This document shows, one piece after another, positions 35,793-47,800 of a DNA stretch of 64,000 bases. Position numbers and translations under genes: made by a program. Origin of the DNA: Pohlia nutans (Eukaryota > Streptophyta > Bryopsida > Bryales > Mniaceae); NCBI GenBank assembly GCA_022496805.1, contig CM040099.1:4962501-5026500 (forward strand). Reading direction: 5' to 3'. A model generated the notes under the pieces. The model saw only the letters and a list, made by a program, of their open reading frames with translations. It ran no database searches and was not told the origin of the DNA. Every line of letters starts with the position of its first letter. The stretch's first letter is position 1.

Positions 35793-38253
35793 CAGACCTG
35801 GTAAGATTAGTGATAAAAAATATGGTCAAATGTCAACTGCATCTGGAAGAGGATTCATACCTCGTCAAGAGTTGCAATCAGCCTCATCATGTAACCCGGA
35901 GCAGCCATGGCCATGATCTTCCAGTATTTTGAATGCTTTAATCTGTGCACATCCAGTTTGGCTGGCCTTTGTTGCTGTAATCACGTTTACCAATATAAAC
36001 AGGAGAAACAATCCAAGTCACTTTTGTGTATTACAAAGAGAGGGTTTTTGTCATAAGTGACCTAACCATGAATCATGAGGAAGATTCTCTTTATGATGTT
36101 ACAAAGTTCCTGAAACAGCTAGTCTAACTTTACTGAAAAAAACTGTAACCTCACGAGAACGTTACCTCATAGTGTATTCTATAACCAAGCCTCAATGAGT
36201 CTAAATAGACTATGTTGAACATGCCTTCGGGAAAAGCTTTATATGCAAACAATACTTAGGTAGACATTGCAAGACAATCAATGGAAGGGTGAGATTATGT
36301 ACCTCCAACAACTCAAAAGACATGAGATAGAGCGATACGTATACGACCTGTACACGACCAACACACCGCTCAGGATACTTGAATTGCCTATTAGTTTCTT
36401 CCTCTCTGGAAGAATGAATTTCAAGAGGGTATGTTTAAAAAATGAATTCCAAAACATTTACTTCTTGACTCAGTGCACAAAATAGCCGGAAAAGAGGGTG
36501 GATATAGAGAAAATTCTGATATCTCTCCAAGTGTTGACAACAACTTTTCTTGCTCGTAACCTCACTGCATGTACCATCCACATCAGAAAGAAAATTCAGT
36601 TTGGCACCCTCAAAGCCCCCCTTCTTGTTGCAATGGAAATAAAGCATCCATTTGTTTCCAAAAGAAAAAGAAAAAGCCCCTTCTTGTAACCCAGATCACA
36701 ATATGAGAAAGGCTTGTAAGGATGAAGTTTTGTTAGCTGCATAATTCCAAACCAAATCTAGGGAAATGTATAAATATATACTTTTTTCTTATGGAAGTCT
36801 AGGGAAATATATATTTTTTTTTCTTAAATATACTTCAGCACACTAAAGACAAGGTCTGACATGGCCCCGAGGGGAGAGAATTGGATCCTATACGAATGAA
36901 AAGCCAATTCTCTCCGTTGGGACCGTTTCTCAATTTATCAAAGCCTTTTGCTTTTGGAAGAGAGACCTTGGAGGCCATATTTCCTCCAAAATGACTCCCA
37001 GTTGACACGGCCTTGAATCCTAGTGTAAAAGCCGTTCCTTAATACTTCAGTTGGCCTAGAAAATAACCCTCAGTTAACAATCTAGCTGTTAAGAAATTGC
37101 CTAAAGAAATAATCATACCAATTGCAAGAAGAACGCACCAGTAAACCCTGAGCCAGTGACTGGCAATATCAAGTTCCACAAGTAGAAGGAAAATTTTGTA
37201 ATCTCTCCTGTAATCGAAATCAGACAAGTACGTTCAGTATCTCAACAAGCACTATAAGCTTTTTTAGAAACATAACGTGCTCACATCGCTCATACAAGAT
37301 GGCGATTTTCAGACACGACTGACGTTTTCTTATGAATAGAAAGCTGAACACAATTTCATCTTCAAGGTGGCGTACCTATAAACATGTGAGAGAATGAGCA
37401 AGAGCCCCGTGGCACTGATTCTGTTTTACAGCAATGAAAGCATTCTTCAGAATGAGATAAGAGTACTTCCAGTATCTAATTTTTCATCAAAAAATAACAC
37501 TTGCGGTGTTTGATAAAATCAACTTTAGTGAACATGGTAAAATAGCCATTGAGAATTAGCAAGAGAATTATTTTTCGATACCTTGAAGAAACATGGACCA
37601 ACAGGTCACCCAACGTCGAAGCTGCATTGAACCCAAAGTTCACACAAATCAGAAATAAAAAAAAACAAAATGTTAAAGCTCTAACGGACTTAGAGTCCTC
37701 AGCAGAAAAAGAAGTAAAGGATCTGTAACAATAAACTTCATCACTTACACAGGTACATCAGTCCTGCAATGTATCTGCTCAATTCATTAGCCACGAAGCT
37801 GTGACCACCACCCAAAAATCGCCACAATCAGTAAAATTCTCTGGAAGTCTTTTACCTTTCAATACCAGTAAAGCCAAAATACACTATGGCTAGATAATCC
37901 TTAAAAAGACCATGGTTTTTACATAACCAATTCGATCAATCATACTGTGAAAAATACAATTCAGTGAAGATCATTGCATGTGTTGGTCAAAAACTAAATA
38001 AAAATATAGTCACTGCAAAGGATGATTCATTGTCAGCTTACCAAAACAAGTACAACACAGTGAACAACTTCTTGTCGGTGAAGGCCACTGAGAATGCCTT
38101 CCCGCATGCTGCAATCCTTACGTAAGCTGCAGGCTGTAGAGTTGCTTAGAGACAAAATGAAATACTAGAGATGCATCAGAATTGTAATGCTGACTATAAG
38201 AAACCCATGTTTAACATGACGTATTTTAGGTGACGTCAAGATGTAATTAACCC

Positions 38254-38522
38254 TCGGGGGGTGCACTCTACATTATGTTTGAGAATCACGTGCGTTCACG
38301 ACCCTTTCTAAAAAACCCCTTGTATACAAGAGGTTATATGTCTAAATACCTTTGTATACAGATGTATTTCATTTTAAATATATGTTTAGTGTAAGTACAC
38401 GTGAATATTTTCAGTTCTAAATGTGTTTATTGTATGTATACGTAATACGACAATGTTCAAATTAATATCCCATCTGTGCACTCACGTATACTCGTACATG
38501 TTTAGTACAGTGCACCCCCGAG
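38254..38522. mobile_element. Mutator-like MITE with perfect 9-bp duplication
   Basis: The 269-bp element is bounded by AATTAACCC at 38245-38253 and 38523-38531. The ends TCGGGGGGTGCAC and GTGCACCCCCGAG are inverted repeats. A 9-bp duplication is diagnostic of Mutator-type transposition. It lies directly upstream of the first detectable exon of the PI synthase homologue, where the missing N-terminal exon would be expected. Confidence 0.9.
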
Positions 38523-38932
38523 AATTAACCCATGTTTTGACATTACGTTTGATGTCATTCTTAACATGAAAACATCTTCATGCCACCTGAAATGCGTCAT
38601 GCAAAACAAGGATTTTAACATGAAAACATCTTGATGATAAAAGCTGGAGGATCGGGTGTGCAGTTACATACTACAGAGGTTGGGCAGCCACAGGGACACC
38701 GGCCAATGCCACTCGCCAATGCTCATTTTGGACCGGATTCTGCATACGAGTGGGTGTGTGTATAATGTTGTCGGCCTTTTTTTTTTGGTCATATTCACTC
38801 CACTTGACCAGATGATGATGGTACCATTTTTCTCATGTCGCACAACATGATTCTCGTTGAGCGCTCCATGGTGCTCTACAAGTGCATAAGAATCACACTC
38901 AAACCTCTTTTCTAAAATGACATTCTAGTCCC

Positions 38933-39110
38933 TAAAAGACCAAGGATTCAAGGTTTTAAATGATGAATATATTTGGAATAATATAATTCAGATGGGACCA
39001 AATCTTATATCACCGGAATAGGTAAAGAAAACTACATGCATTTATAAAAAATTAAGTAAAATTGGACAAAAGATGGACCCCATATGACCTACTCAAAATT
39101 GCTTAAAAGC
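38933..39110. mobile_element. Degenerate family B MITE
   Basis: The copy starts CCCTAAAAGACCAAGGATTCA and keeps the blocks ATTCAGATGGGACCAAATCT and TGACCTACTCAAAATTGCTT. Its right end and TTAA borders are lost. Confidence 0.6.
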
Positions 39111-39576
39111 AACACTATCATTGCCTGTAGCACCCTTGTCACACATTCAAACTATGCTCAGTGAAGTCCCTTAGTGTGAATTTTGGGATACATGAGCAAA
39201 CACAAGGTATTTAACGGGGAGCTATGATATAATTGGAATATCCTACTATTTATAGTATATTTAGGGTATATTCATTGTATATTCTAGGAATATTCAAAAA
39301 TATTCTCCAATTGGCTTAAAACACCCTACATTACTTCTACAAATTTATAAATTTTATTTCAAATGAATAAAAGACGCCCTATATTTGTTCTCTCGTGGTT
39401 ATGTAAATTTTTTTGACAGTGACTTCCCTAGGAAACTATGTCATAGTGAAAAAGTGGTTTGAGTGGATTGACTCACCCAGCCGATTTACTGTACATTCTT
39501 TACATGATTCTGACAAGGATAATGAATTCATGAAACCTGGACCATTCGGAAACTCTAAACTCATGTCCGGAACTCT

Positions 39577-40000
39577 AACCCCTAAAGGACCGAAACTTAT
39601 ATGATCATATTATGAAAATAATAGAATTCAGATGGGGTTACATTTTATAACATTGCATGTGTTGTTAACCCTTAAAGGACAATGCAAGCTCCATGGGCTT
39701 GATAGTATTTTGGGAGAATCTTGCTCATAATAACTTCTACTTTGTTGCACTAAATGGGGTTTTTTAAATGCCAAACCGAGTACTTTTGAGGGATCTATAC
39801 TTCTTTAGAATAATAGAACCAAAGTAAATTAGAGAGAGAATCATGCGTAAAATGGAGTTTAAAAGAGATTTTGGATGTGGAATCGGGAAAGCATATGTCC
39901 TTTAAGGGTTAAAAAAGAAACAAAATTGAACAAAAGAAAACCCTCATATGACCTACTCAAAACTGCTTAAAAAAAACACATGAGGCCATCTTAGTTCTTA
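39577..40000. mobile_element. Family B MITE split by a family C element
   Basis: The left half (CCCCTAAAGGACCGAAAC to GCATGTGTTG) and right half (AAAAGAAACAAAATTGAAC to CATCTTAGTTC) of one family B copy surround the complete family C element 39669-39908. The junction is TTAA on both sides. Confidence 0.75.
39669..39908. mobile_element. TTAA-bordered MITE, family C, nested in family B
   Basis: The 240-bp element starts CCCTTAAAGGACAATG and ends ATATGTCCTTTAAGGG between TTAA at 39665-39668 and 39909-39912. Its inverse copy lies at 53304-53540; shared blocks include GGAGAATCTTGCTCATAA and CAAACCGAG. Confidence 0.88.
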
Positions 40001-40044
40001 ACATCTATGTGGAAATGCACAGATTCTCCAAACAAAATTGAAAT

Positions 40045-40211
40045 GAGAGAATGATGGAGGGATCATCATTACTTTCCCCAAATAGCAAATTTCAAAACAC
40101 TAAGACAATGTTGAGGTGATCTACTTTGAAAAATTCTCCCAAATGGAGTTTAACTCGGATTGCCATAATTCAAATTGGGTTCGAAAGTAAATTTGATGTA
40201 GTATTTTAAAG
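40045..40211. repeat. Dispersed repeat G
   Basis: The sequence around CACTAAGACAATGTTGAGGTG and AGTTTAACTCGGATTG recurs at 55150-55275 (same strand) and 59490-59652 (inverted). No termini were defined. Confidence 0.7.
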
Positions 40212-41008
40212 GTTCAATATCCACCTCAAAACACCGCCCTGGTGCAGCTGCATGCAATTGCATTTCCTCAATTGGTGTCCAAGATCGGTGCAGTTTCATC
40301 GCCAGCTTCCAAAAAATCATCGTCAGTGTGACCCTTCTGAAGCTGATCACCCATCCCCACAAACTGCTCGTGAATTTCTCAACTAGACCTATGAAGGATT
40401 CATGATGCTATTGTGAAAAATTGGGCTGAAAATGAAGAGCGTTGCATGTGTTGGTCCCTCCAAAAAAAAAAAAAAACTGGACATTAAACCTAATAATGCA
40501 AGGCTCAATGAGGGCACCAGTTTCTGTACATTAAACCTAATGTTGTATCACTGGGAGCCTTCAAAGCAACAATGGAGTGAGCACGGGCTTTTCGGATCAT
40601 AGCCCTAACCCTGGCAAAGAGAATGAAAGTTAAGTTAGGTTTTCCAAGACTCAAAAGAATGAGCACCAACACAGAGGAGAGGAGGGTTAAGCTCTGACAA
40701 TGCTTGCGAGCACAAATGGCTTGGGCAAGCCCTTCGCAATCTCCGAATTGACGTCCCCAAAATGGTATTAGTTACAATACCTACACAAGTATGAGTCAGT
40801 AACTACATACGATTCTGTGAGCATTTGACCTAACCCTAAAATCACGGAGTCGGCATTCAAGGTCCACATTTAGCTCTGTTTTTAGGAATATGCGAATGAA
40901 ATCCGTGGATTCACGCACTCATCGGCAACGAGATGGATATAATATTATCTGTTTGCTGGCATGTACGGTTTAACCCTACTGTAAAGGAGCAAGGATTCAT
41001 GGTTTTAA
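40212..41008. other. Intergenic DNA upstream of the transporter gene, no gene
   Basis: No coding signal was found. The stretch contains a poly-A run near 40460 and an imperfect family B fragment near 40983-41003 that directly abuts the next MITE. Confidence 0.45.
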
Positions 41009-41224
41009 CCCCTGAAGGACCAAGGATTCATGGTTTTAAGATGACAAATTCAATTGATCACATTGTGAAAAATAGAATTCAGATGGAACCAAATTTTATA
41101 TCACTGGAATAAGTGAAGAATATTGTATGTGTTGCTCAAGAAACATAGAAACTTAAACAAAAAGAAAGTTCACAAAAGATCTACTCAAAACTGTAAGAAA
41201 ACAGGCTTCTTGGTCTTTTTGGGG
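41009..41224. mobile_element. TTAA-bordered MITE, family B
   Basis: The copy starts CCCCTGAAGGACCAAGG and ends CTTGGTCTTTTTGGGG between TTAA at 41005-41008 and 41225-41228. A second, end-less copy follows at 41229-41395; its GTGTTGATTAAAAAAA shows the intact TTAA site discussed for 39669-39908. Confidence 0.85.
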
Positions 41225-41827
41225 TTAAAATGATAATTCAAATGGGACCAAATTTAATATCAGGGGATTTAGTGAAGAACATTGCATGTGTTGATTAAAA
41301 AAAAAAAAAAAAAAAAAATTGAACAAAAAGAAGCCCATGTAGGATCATCTCAAAACTGCTAAAAATAACATGTGGGCTTTTTGGTCCTTTTTGGCTTCTC
41401 GTTGCTTCTGATGGCCGGTCAATTCTCTTAAGTAACTTAATTGTTTCGTTTGGCAATTGGGTCGGCTGTGAATAATAATTTCACGAGGACAGAGTCATAA
41501 TTACTTTGTAGCGGTGGGCGGTGTTGTTGTTGTTTCTCTTTTTGGTTCAGTGATTCAATCGTTTGGCATGATGGATTGCTGCTTTGGGTACAACTAGTGA
41601 TCAGCCTCTTGGCGTTTTTGAAGCAAAAGGTTTGCAAGGTATTGGATCCTTTACCTGGCTTGGATTTTGCAAGTCCAAAAACCCAATGTAGGGTTAGCAA
41701 ATTGTCACAATGAGTTCCTTCCTTCCTTCCAACGATCGTCTGAAGTAGTTGCAGATTGTGGGTGGGGTCTGAATGTTTTGCATCGAATTCATGAATTGAG
41801 ATTTGGTGTTTATTTTTTTTGCCCTAG

Positions 41828-44800
41828 ATGATGGCCACATTGGTGGGGGAGGTGGCACTAGCTCGGAAGCATGCACCGCGTGTGCAATCAAACCTGTGTG
41901 CAATCAAACCTACTGTGCAAGTGCGCTTGGGGAAAGAATTAGGGTTTAACGCTTCAACAAGGACTCAGGCTCTCACGAGTAGAAACTTGGCCGCAAGAGC
42001 TACAGTACTGGGAAAATCTAATAAGGGTGAGTTTCAGGGTGAGTTTTTTGTGGAAGAAGTGCGCTTTCAGGCTATGAGGTTGCAGCAACAACCTGTGGAA
42101 GAGTATCTCAAGTTTCTAGTGAACAGCAAGAAGGTATATGAAACCATGGAGGTTGTTGTTGCGAATTCCTCTCATCCTTCGTGTAAGTTCATGCAACTCA
42201 ATGATATTATTATTGTGTATTTTTCTGCCTGTAACATAACATTCTTGAAAGAAGCGACCCAACTCTCAATTTAACCCTTTCAGGACCAAGAAGGCCAAAT
42301 TTGGCTTCATGTTTTTTTAACAGTTTTGATTGGGTTCTATGTGAAATTTCTATTGTTCAAATTTATTTATGTTTTTGGTCAACACATGCAATGTTGTTCT
42401 TTACTAATTCTGGTGATATAAAATTTGGTCCTATCTGGATCATACTTTGATTGAATTTGTCATTTTTAAACCATGAATTCTTGGTCCTTAAAGGGTTAAG
42501 GAACAAGCAGGGTATCCAAGATGTCAAAACATTTTTTTTCTTTAACCCCTGAAGGACCAAGGATTCATCGTTTTAAAATAAGTGATCATATTCTGAGACG
42601 AGACTGAAATTATATTATTGGAATCAGTGAAGAACAGCGCATATGTTGGTAAAAAAAAACAAACAAACTTGAACAAAAAGAAGTCTACAGAGAACCTACT
42701 GAAAAAAACATGAGGCTCAATTTGGGCTTCTTGGTTCTTTAGGGGTTAATACACTTCCTCTTATATTTTGAGTTCACGAATTTTGAAGAAGGAAGCCCGT
42801 GACATCAATCACTTAAATAGCTTCTAGATTGACCCTATAAGCAAGTGTTGCACACTATTGATTGAATCCAATCATTTCTTGTTTTTTATATGTTAGATGG
42901 GTGCAGTCATAGAACAACGTAAGAATGTTATGGAGATGCTATGACTTTAGACATAAATTCATTCTTCTTAGGAAACGTCACATGCTTTTGGTTGAATATT
43001 ATCACATTGGGTGACTACAACAATAGTGTCAGTTTTGATTAGGAATTTGGGGTTCTTGTGCAGATGAGCCTTTTAGAAAGACCGGATTTGTGCGAGCTAG
43101 AAGGCTGGCTAAGGAATTGCTTTGGTTTTCCAGCCAAGGTCACACCATTCCTGAAGCTGGACCAGCTGGAGTTTCGTATGCGAATTATTTGATGAAGCTC
43201 TCGCACACGAATCTACCTGCATTTATTAGCCATGTTCATAATGTCTACTTTGGTGGTGATCAGTTTCTTGTACAGAAGGTGTGTGCATTTTTTGCAAATT
43301 TACTTGATCAGATAATTGTCCTGTTTCTTGTACTGATTGTTGTTTCTCTAATCACTAAACTCTAGTTTTCAAATGAGATTTTCAGCCTTTTAATATAATC
43401 AAGATGTTTTTCCATGTACGAGTATAATAGTTCCATCTCATTTCAGGGTTTTGCAGGGGTGACTGAGGGACAACTAAGTGAGACTTTACAAAGGAAAGTA
43501 AAAGAGGGTTTCTCCTTTTGGAGCGTGGTTGGAAGAATGCTATTGATCTGCACTGCGTCCATGTGTGTGGCTCTGTGGGCAGGTGGTACGATTTAGCATC
43601 TTTTACACTTTCACAACTCCTCATTGAAGGGATAGACAAAGACATAATTAAGAGGAGAATTTTGTCGTTCTTGTAATCAAAGCTCTCAAAATGCCTATGT
43701 TGGAAATCAAACTAAACCCTACATTCCCTAGCCTTTAAAGGACTAATTGGGTCTCATATTTTCTCAGCAGTTTTGAGCAGGTCACATGGGGACTTTTTGT
43801 TGTTCAAATTTATTTATTTGTTGACCAATGTTCTTGTGATAAAAAAATATGGCCTCATCTAGTTTTATGTTTCTCACAATGTGTGGTTATGTTGGCCAGG
43901 AAGTGGGCGAGCGTACGCAAGTGAAGTTGTGCTGGCGCCACCTCTAATAGGGAAGGCGAAAGCATCCATCGTTGAGGTATTGAAGGCCATGTGGCCCAAG
44001 ACACTACAGGTTCTGGAGGTGCTGAGAGATCAAGGGCTATTTCTCTCTTTATTACTCGCCCTGTCTGCGTTTTTTTCCATGGCGGAGACTTCTATCACTA
44101 CACTCTGGCCATGGAAGGTATGAACTAAGCCTTTCCTTCGAATCTCACAAGCAGTTTTCAAGTTACTGATATTCATGAAATCTGGATTACTACTTCTGGA
44201 TCAGGACGTGCTTTTGTTTTAATCTTTTATGCAGTCTATTGGCAACAGTATACAGGATTGTGTGTGATGGAGAGTTTTTATGCGTTAATGTTTCACACCA
44301 ACACAGCAACTCAACCTCACATTTAACCCCTAAGCGTCCATGTTTTTTTTTAACAGTTTTGAGTAGGTCCTATTTGGACTTCCTCTTGTTCAATTATTAT
44401 TTTTATTTTTTGACCTACATATGCAATGATCTTCACTTGTTTTGGTGATATAAAATTTGGTCCCTTAGGGAGTGCACTATTCAATAAAGCCAGGAATCAC
44501 GTGCGTGCATCCCCCTTATTAAAATATCCCTATATACATTATACATTTTTTTTTGGCTTAAAATCAAGCAATATATGTACAAATCTCACAGCCTCAAAAT
44601 ACATCTCCATATGTACACAGGGGCTAAAAATGAGGCATTTAACTCCAGGCCCCATGCATACCTACTTTCTGCTTGATTGCAATATGTCTCCTATATGTAC
44701 ATTTTGTACATGCTTGTTCTAAATAATACCCTTGTTGTGCACGTTGTGCACGCATGTGTATATCTACAGTACTTGAAGAGTGCACTCCCTGGGTTTGGTC

Positions 44801-47800
44801 CCATCTGAATTATATTTTTCTCAGTATGATCAATTGAATTTTTCATTTTAAAAATTGTGAATCCTTGGTCTATTAAGGGTCAAATTCTGGTGGGCGGAAT
44901 GTATCAGGTTCGTGAACTTGCCGAAAAGGAAGGAGAAGGAGGAGTCTTTCAACTGCTTCGTCAAGATGTTACGCGCTTTCTGACCACAATTCTAATCGGC
45001 ACAACGTACTGGGCTTCTTCATCTTGTACAGTTTTATGCTCTAGTGTTTTGTGACCAGTGTAACAAACGTTTTTTTTTTCCTTGAATGTTCACAAATATC
45101 ATGTTGCTCATGCCATGCAGCTTATCTAGAATTCTGTTTATTCAAACAGGGTAGTCAACATTGCAGCAACAGCAATGGTGACTGAAGCAGCCACAGCCTT
45201 ATTTGGAGAAGCTGGAGTGACTGCTGCTACAGGTGTCATGACGGTGGGTGATATGCAGGCTGTAGTTTTTTGGTTGTATAAGTTTTTTTGCTCAAGACTG
45301 CTGACATCCCTGATGTAAGAGAAGTCACTTTTATTCAGTAGTTTCAGTCTCTGTTCTGACAAGTATCAAGTCAACTTGTTGAAGAGATTTTGGTACTTTA
45401 TCTGGTTTATAGGGTGCTTAATAACGAAGGGTTTGGATTGGCTTGCACAGGTGGTTCTTCTTTTAGTAACGGAGATTGCTCCCAAGAGCATTGCTGTGCA
45501 TAATGCTACAGAAGTTGCACGTGTCGTGGTGAGTGGTTGTTTAGTCACTTGTTTGTGATATGTTTCATGTAATTTCAAAGAGTTACTAGTTTCATGATCT
45601 GTAATTGTTCACGACTGGTATTTCTGAGGAAACCCTTTCTAATTTAATATGGTGCAGGTGAGGCCTGTGGCCTGGCTGTCAGTGATTTTGTATCCTGTGG
45701 GCCGTGTGGTGACTGCAATGTCTACAAGGCTGTTAAAGCTTCTGGGGTTAAAAAGCAGTGGGTGAGTTCAATTTTTCCTGGTCAATATAGGCTTTCTTTA
45801 TTGATTGCATATTGTGAAAGGAACGTGCCAATTTTGTTCCTTCGGTTTTACAGGGAGCCTTTTGTGAGTGAGGAGGAGCTTAAGCTCATGCTGCGAGGAG
45901 CTGAGCTTAGTGGAGCCATAGAAGAGGAGGAGCAGGTATAATCACAATAGGCTTTTATCTTCCTGTTGTGTGTGTGACTTCTGGTGAAGTAAAATGAGAC
46001 ATAGAATCCCCAATTGCTGCAGATGACAATGGTTTATAAAGGGAAATCTGAATCCTATACATACAGTGTGTGTTGCCGAATTTGCATAGGCAGAAAATAG
46101 CCTAAGGAATCTAATTTCATCTGGACTGTTTGCAGAGGCAATTTACGAAGGAAAATTGTGTAAGTAGAATGTATGAACGCAACAGTGTCTGAATTGGATG
46201 TTATTACAGGACTGAGCCATGTGACTTGGTGAATTTGAGTCACAGGACATGATAGAGAATGTGCTGGAAATCAAAGACACATATGTCCGTGAAGTGATGA
46301 CACCTTTGGTAGATGTTGTTGCCATCGATTCGGCTGCAACTTTGCTAGAATTCCGCAACCTGTGGGTCAAGCATCAGTATTCAAGGTAATTACTAATTGA
46401 CATCACCGAAGTTCTCAAGCTAAAAATAAAAATAAAGTGTACTTTGTAAGCCAATAGTAACTCTTAAAACATATTTGTATTCAAAATGTTGGACATTGTT
46501 TCCTTTTACTGTTGGTATATTTTGTGAATGGAAGTGGGCACTTTTTGGCCATTTGGGCACTTAAGGATTAACTAAACCACTAGCTTCTAACATGGCGTGC
46601 AATCTATGCTCTTCTTGAAATTCAAGTTGTGCTTTGTCCAAATTCTCACACGGAATGATCGCCATATTTTGTGTGGTGAAACTCAGAGTACCAGTTTTTG
46701 AACGGCGGATTGACAACATTGTTGGTATAGCATATGCGATGGACATGCTTGATTACGTGGAGCAGGTTAAGCATCCTGATATAATTCAAATTTTATTCAG
46801 CCTCTCCTGGTTTGGTAAATCATGGATACTCTCATGCGTTGTTCTAAAGAGAACTGATTACGTGTAAATTGAGAGTTACTTTTCACATCTTTTCGGGTGC
46901 AGGTGGAGTTGTTGCAAAGGATGACTGTTGGACGCATTGCTCACAGACCAGCTTACTTCATTCCAGGTGAAAAAAGCTTTGTTGACAGGTATTTGATTTT
47001 CTGTAGCGGTTATGTATGAAATGTGCAACCCAATCGTTTGTGCCAATCTATAATGCTTGTGGGTTATATCATGTTACTAAGTCTAAGTCGGTTATGCAGA
47101 CTCTATGTCGGTATGGAATCTGTTGAGGGAGTTCAGGATACGGAAAGTACACATGGCGATTGTGCTAAATGAATACGGTGGTACTGTTGGGGTAAGACTC
47201 TTAACACACATGTCAATTTTTGTTGAAGAATGAAAATTGTTGTGTCCTGCGCAATCAAGGAAATTTTTTATGCTTAGCTCTTTGCTCTCTTGTAATCAGC
47301 ATTTAAAAACCAAGTTTCATATCCTCAGGTTGCGACGCTGGAAGATGTTGTGGAAGAAATCGTTGGCGAGATTTTCGATGAAAATGATTCTAAGGTTGGT
47401 TATTGGTTAAAACCTTGCTTTCTCTTTGAACTTTTGCAAAGGTTCATGAGATCTGGAATTTTCTTCTTATTATACGTAATTGTTTGCATTTATTTCACCA
47501 TCAGTTCGCTCTTGGAATTTTGAACGCAGGAAGAGATACGAAAGAAAACCGGTTATGTAGTTGTAAGGGCTGATGGCGTCTTTGACGTTGATGCAAACAC
47601 GTCAGTCGAGGACCTGATGGAGGCTCTAGAGATTGTAATTCCAGAGGCAAGCTACTAATCAAGGCAACTAGGATTTTTGTAGTAGAACTGTGTTACTGTT
47701 TATACGGACTATGTTGTAGTTTTCTCCATTCAGGCCCTTGGAGTCTAAATTTTGTGATATTAAAACCCTCAATAGTTCCTTTTTGTTTGATTTTGCAGTC

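Larger units (their letters stand above)
35124..38133 (-). pseudogene. Phosphatidylinositol synthase homologue without catalytic motif
   Basis: PI synthase joins CDP-diacylglycerol and inositol in the ER membrane. Minus-strand exons, in transcript order: 38042-38133, 37749-37798, 37582-37621, 37334-37375, 37139-37207, 36462-36564, 36303-36347, 35861-35974, 35124-35345. Phases join to about 258 residues that align with plant PI synthase almost without gaps, including the block LDIASHWL. The CDP-alcohol phosphotransferase motif D-x2-D-G-x2-A-R-x8-G-x3-D-x3-D reads N-x2-S-R-x2-A-G-x8-G-x3-V-x3-S: all four Asp, the first Gly and the Arg are gone. The donor after 37334 reads AT instead of GT and leads to an in-frame stop. 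No exon for the N-terminal dozen or so residues was found. The C-terminus has an extra Arg/Ser-rich tail. It is probably a pseudogene, though intact frames elsewhere leave a non-enzymatic protein possible. Confidence 0.8.
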
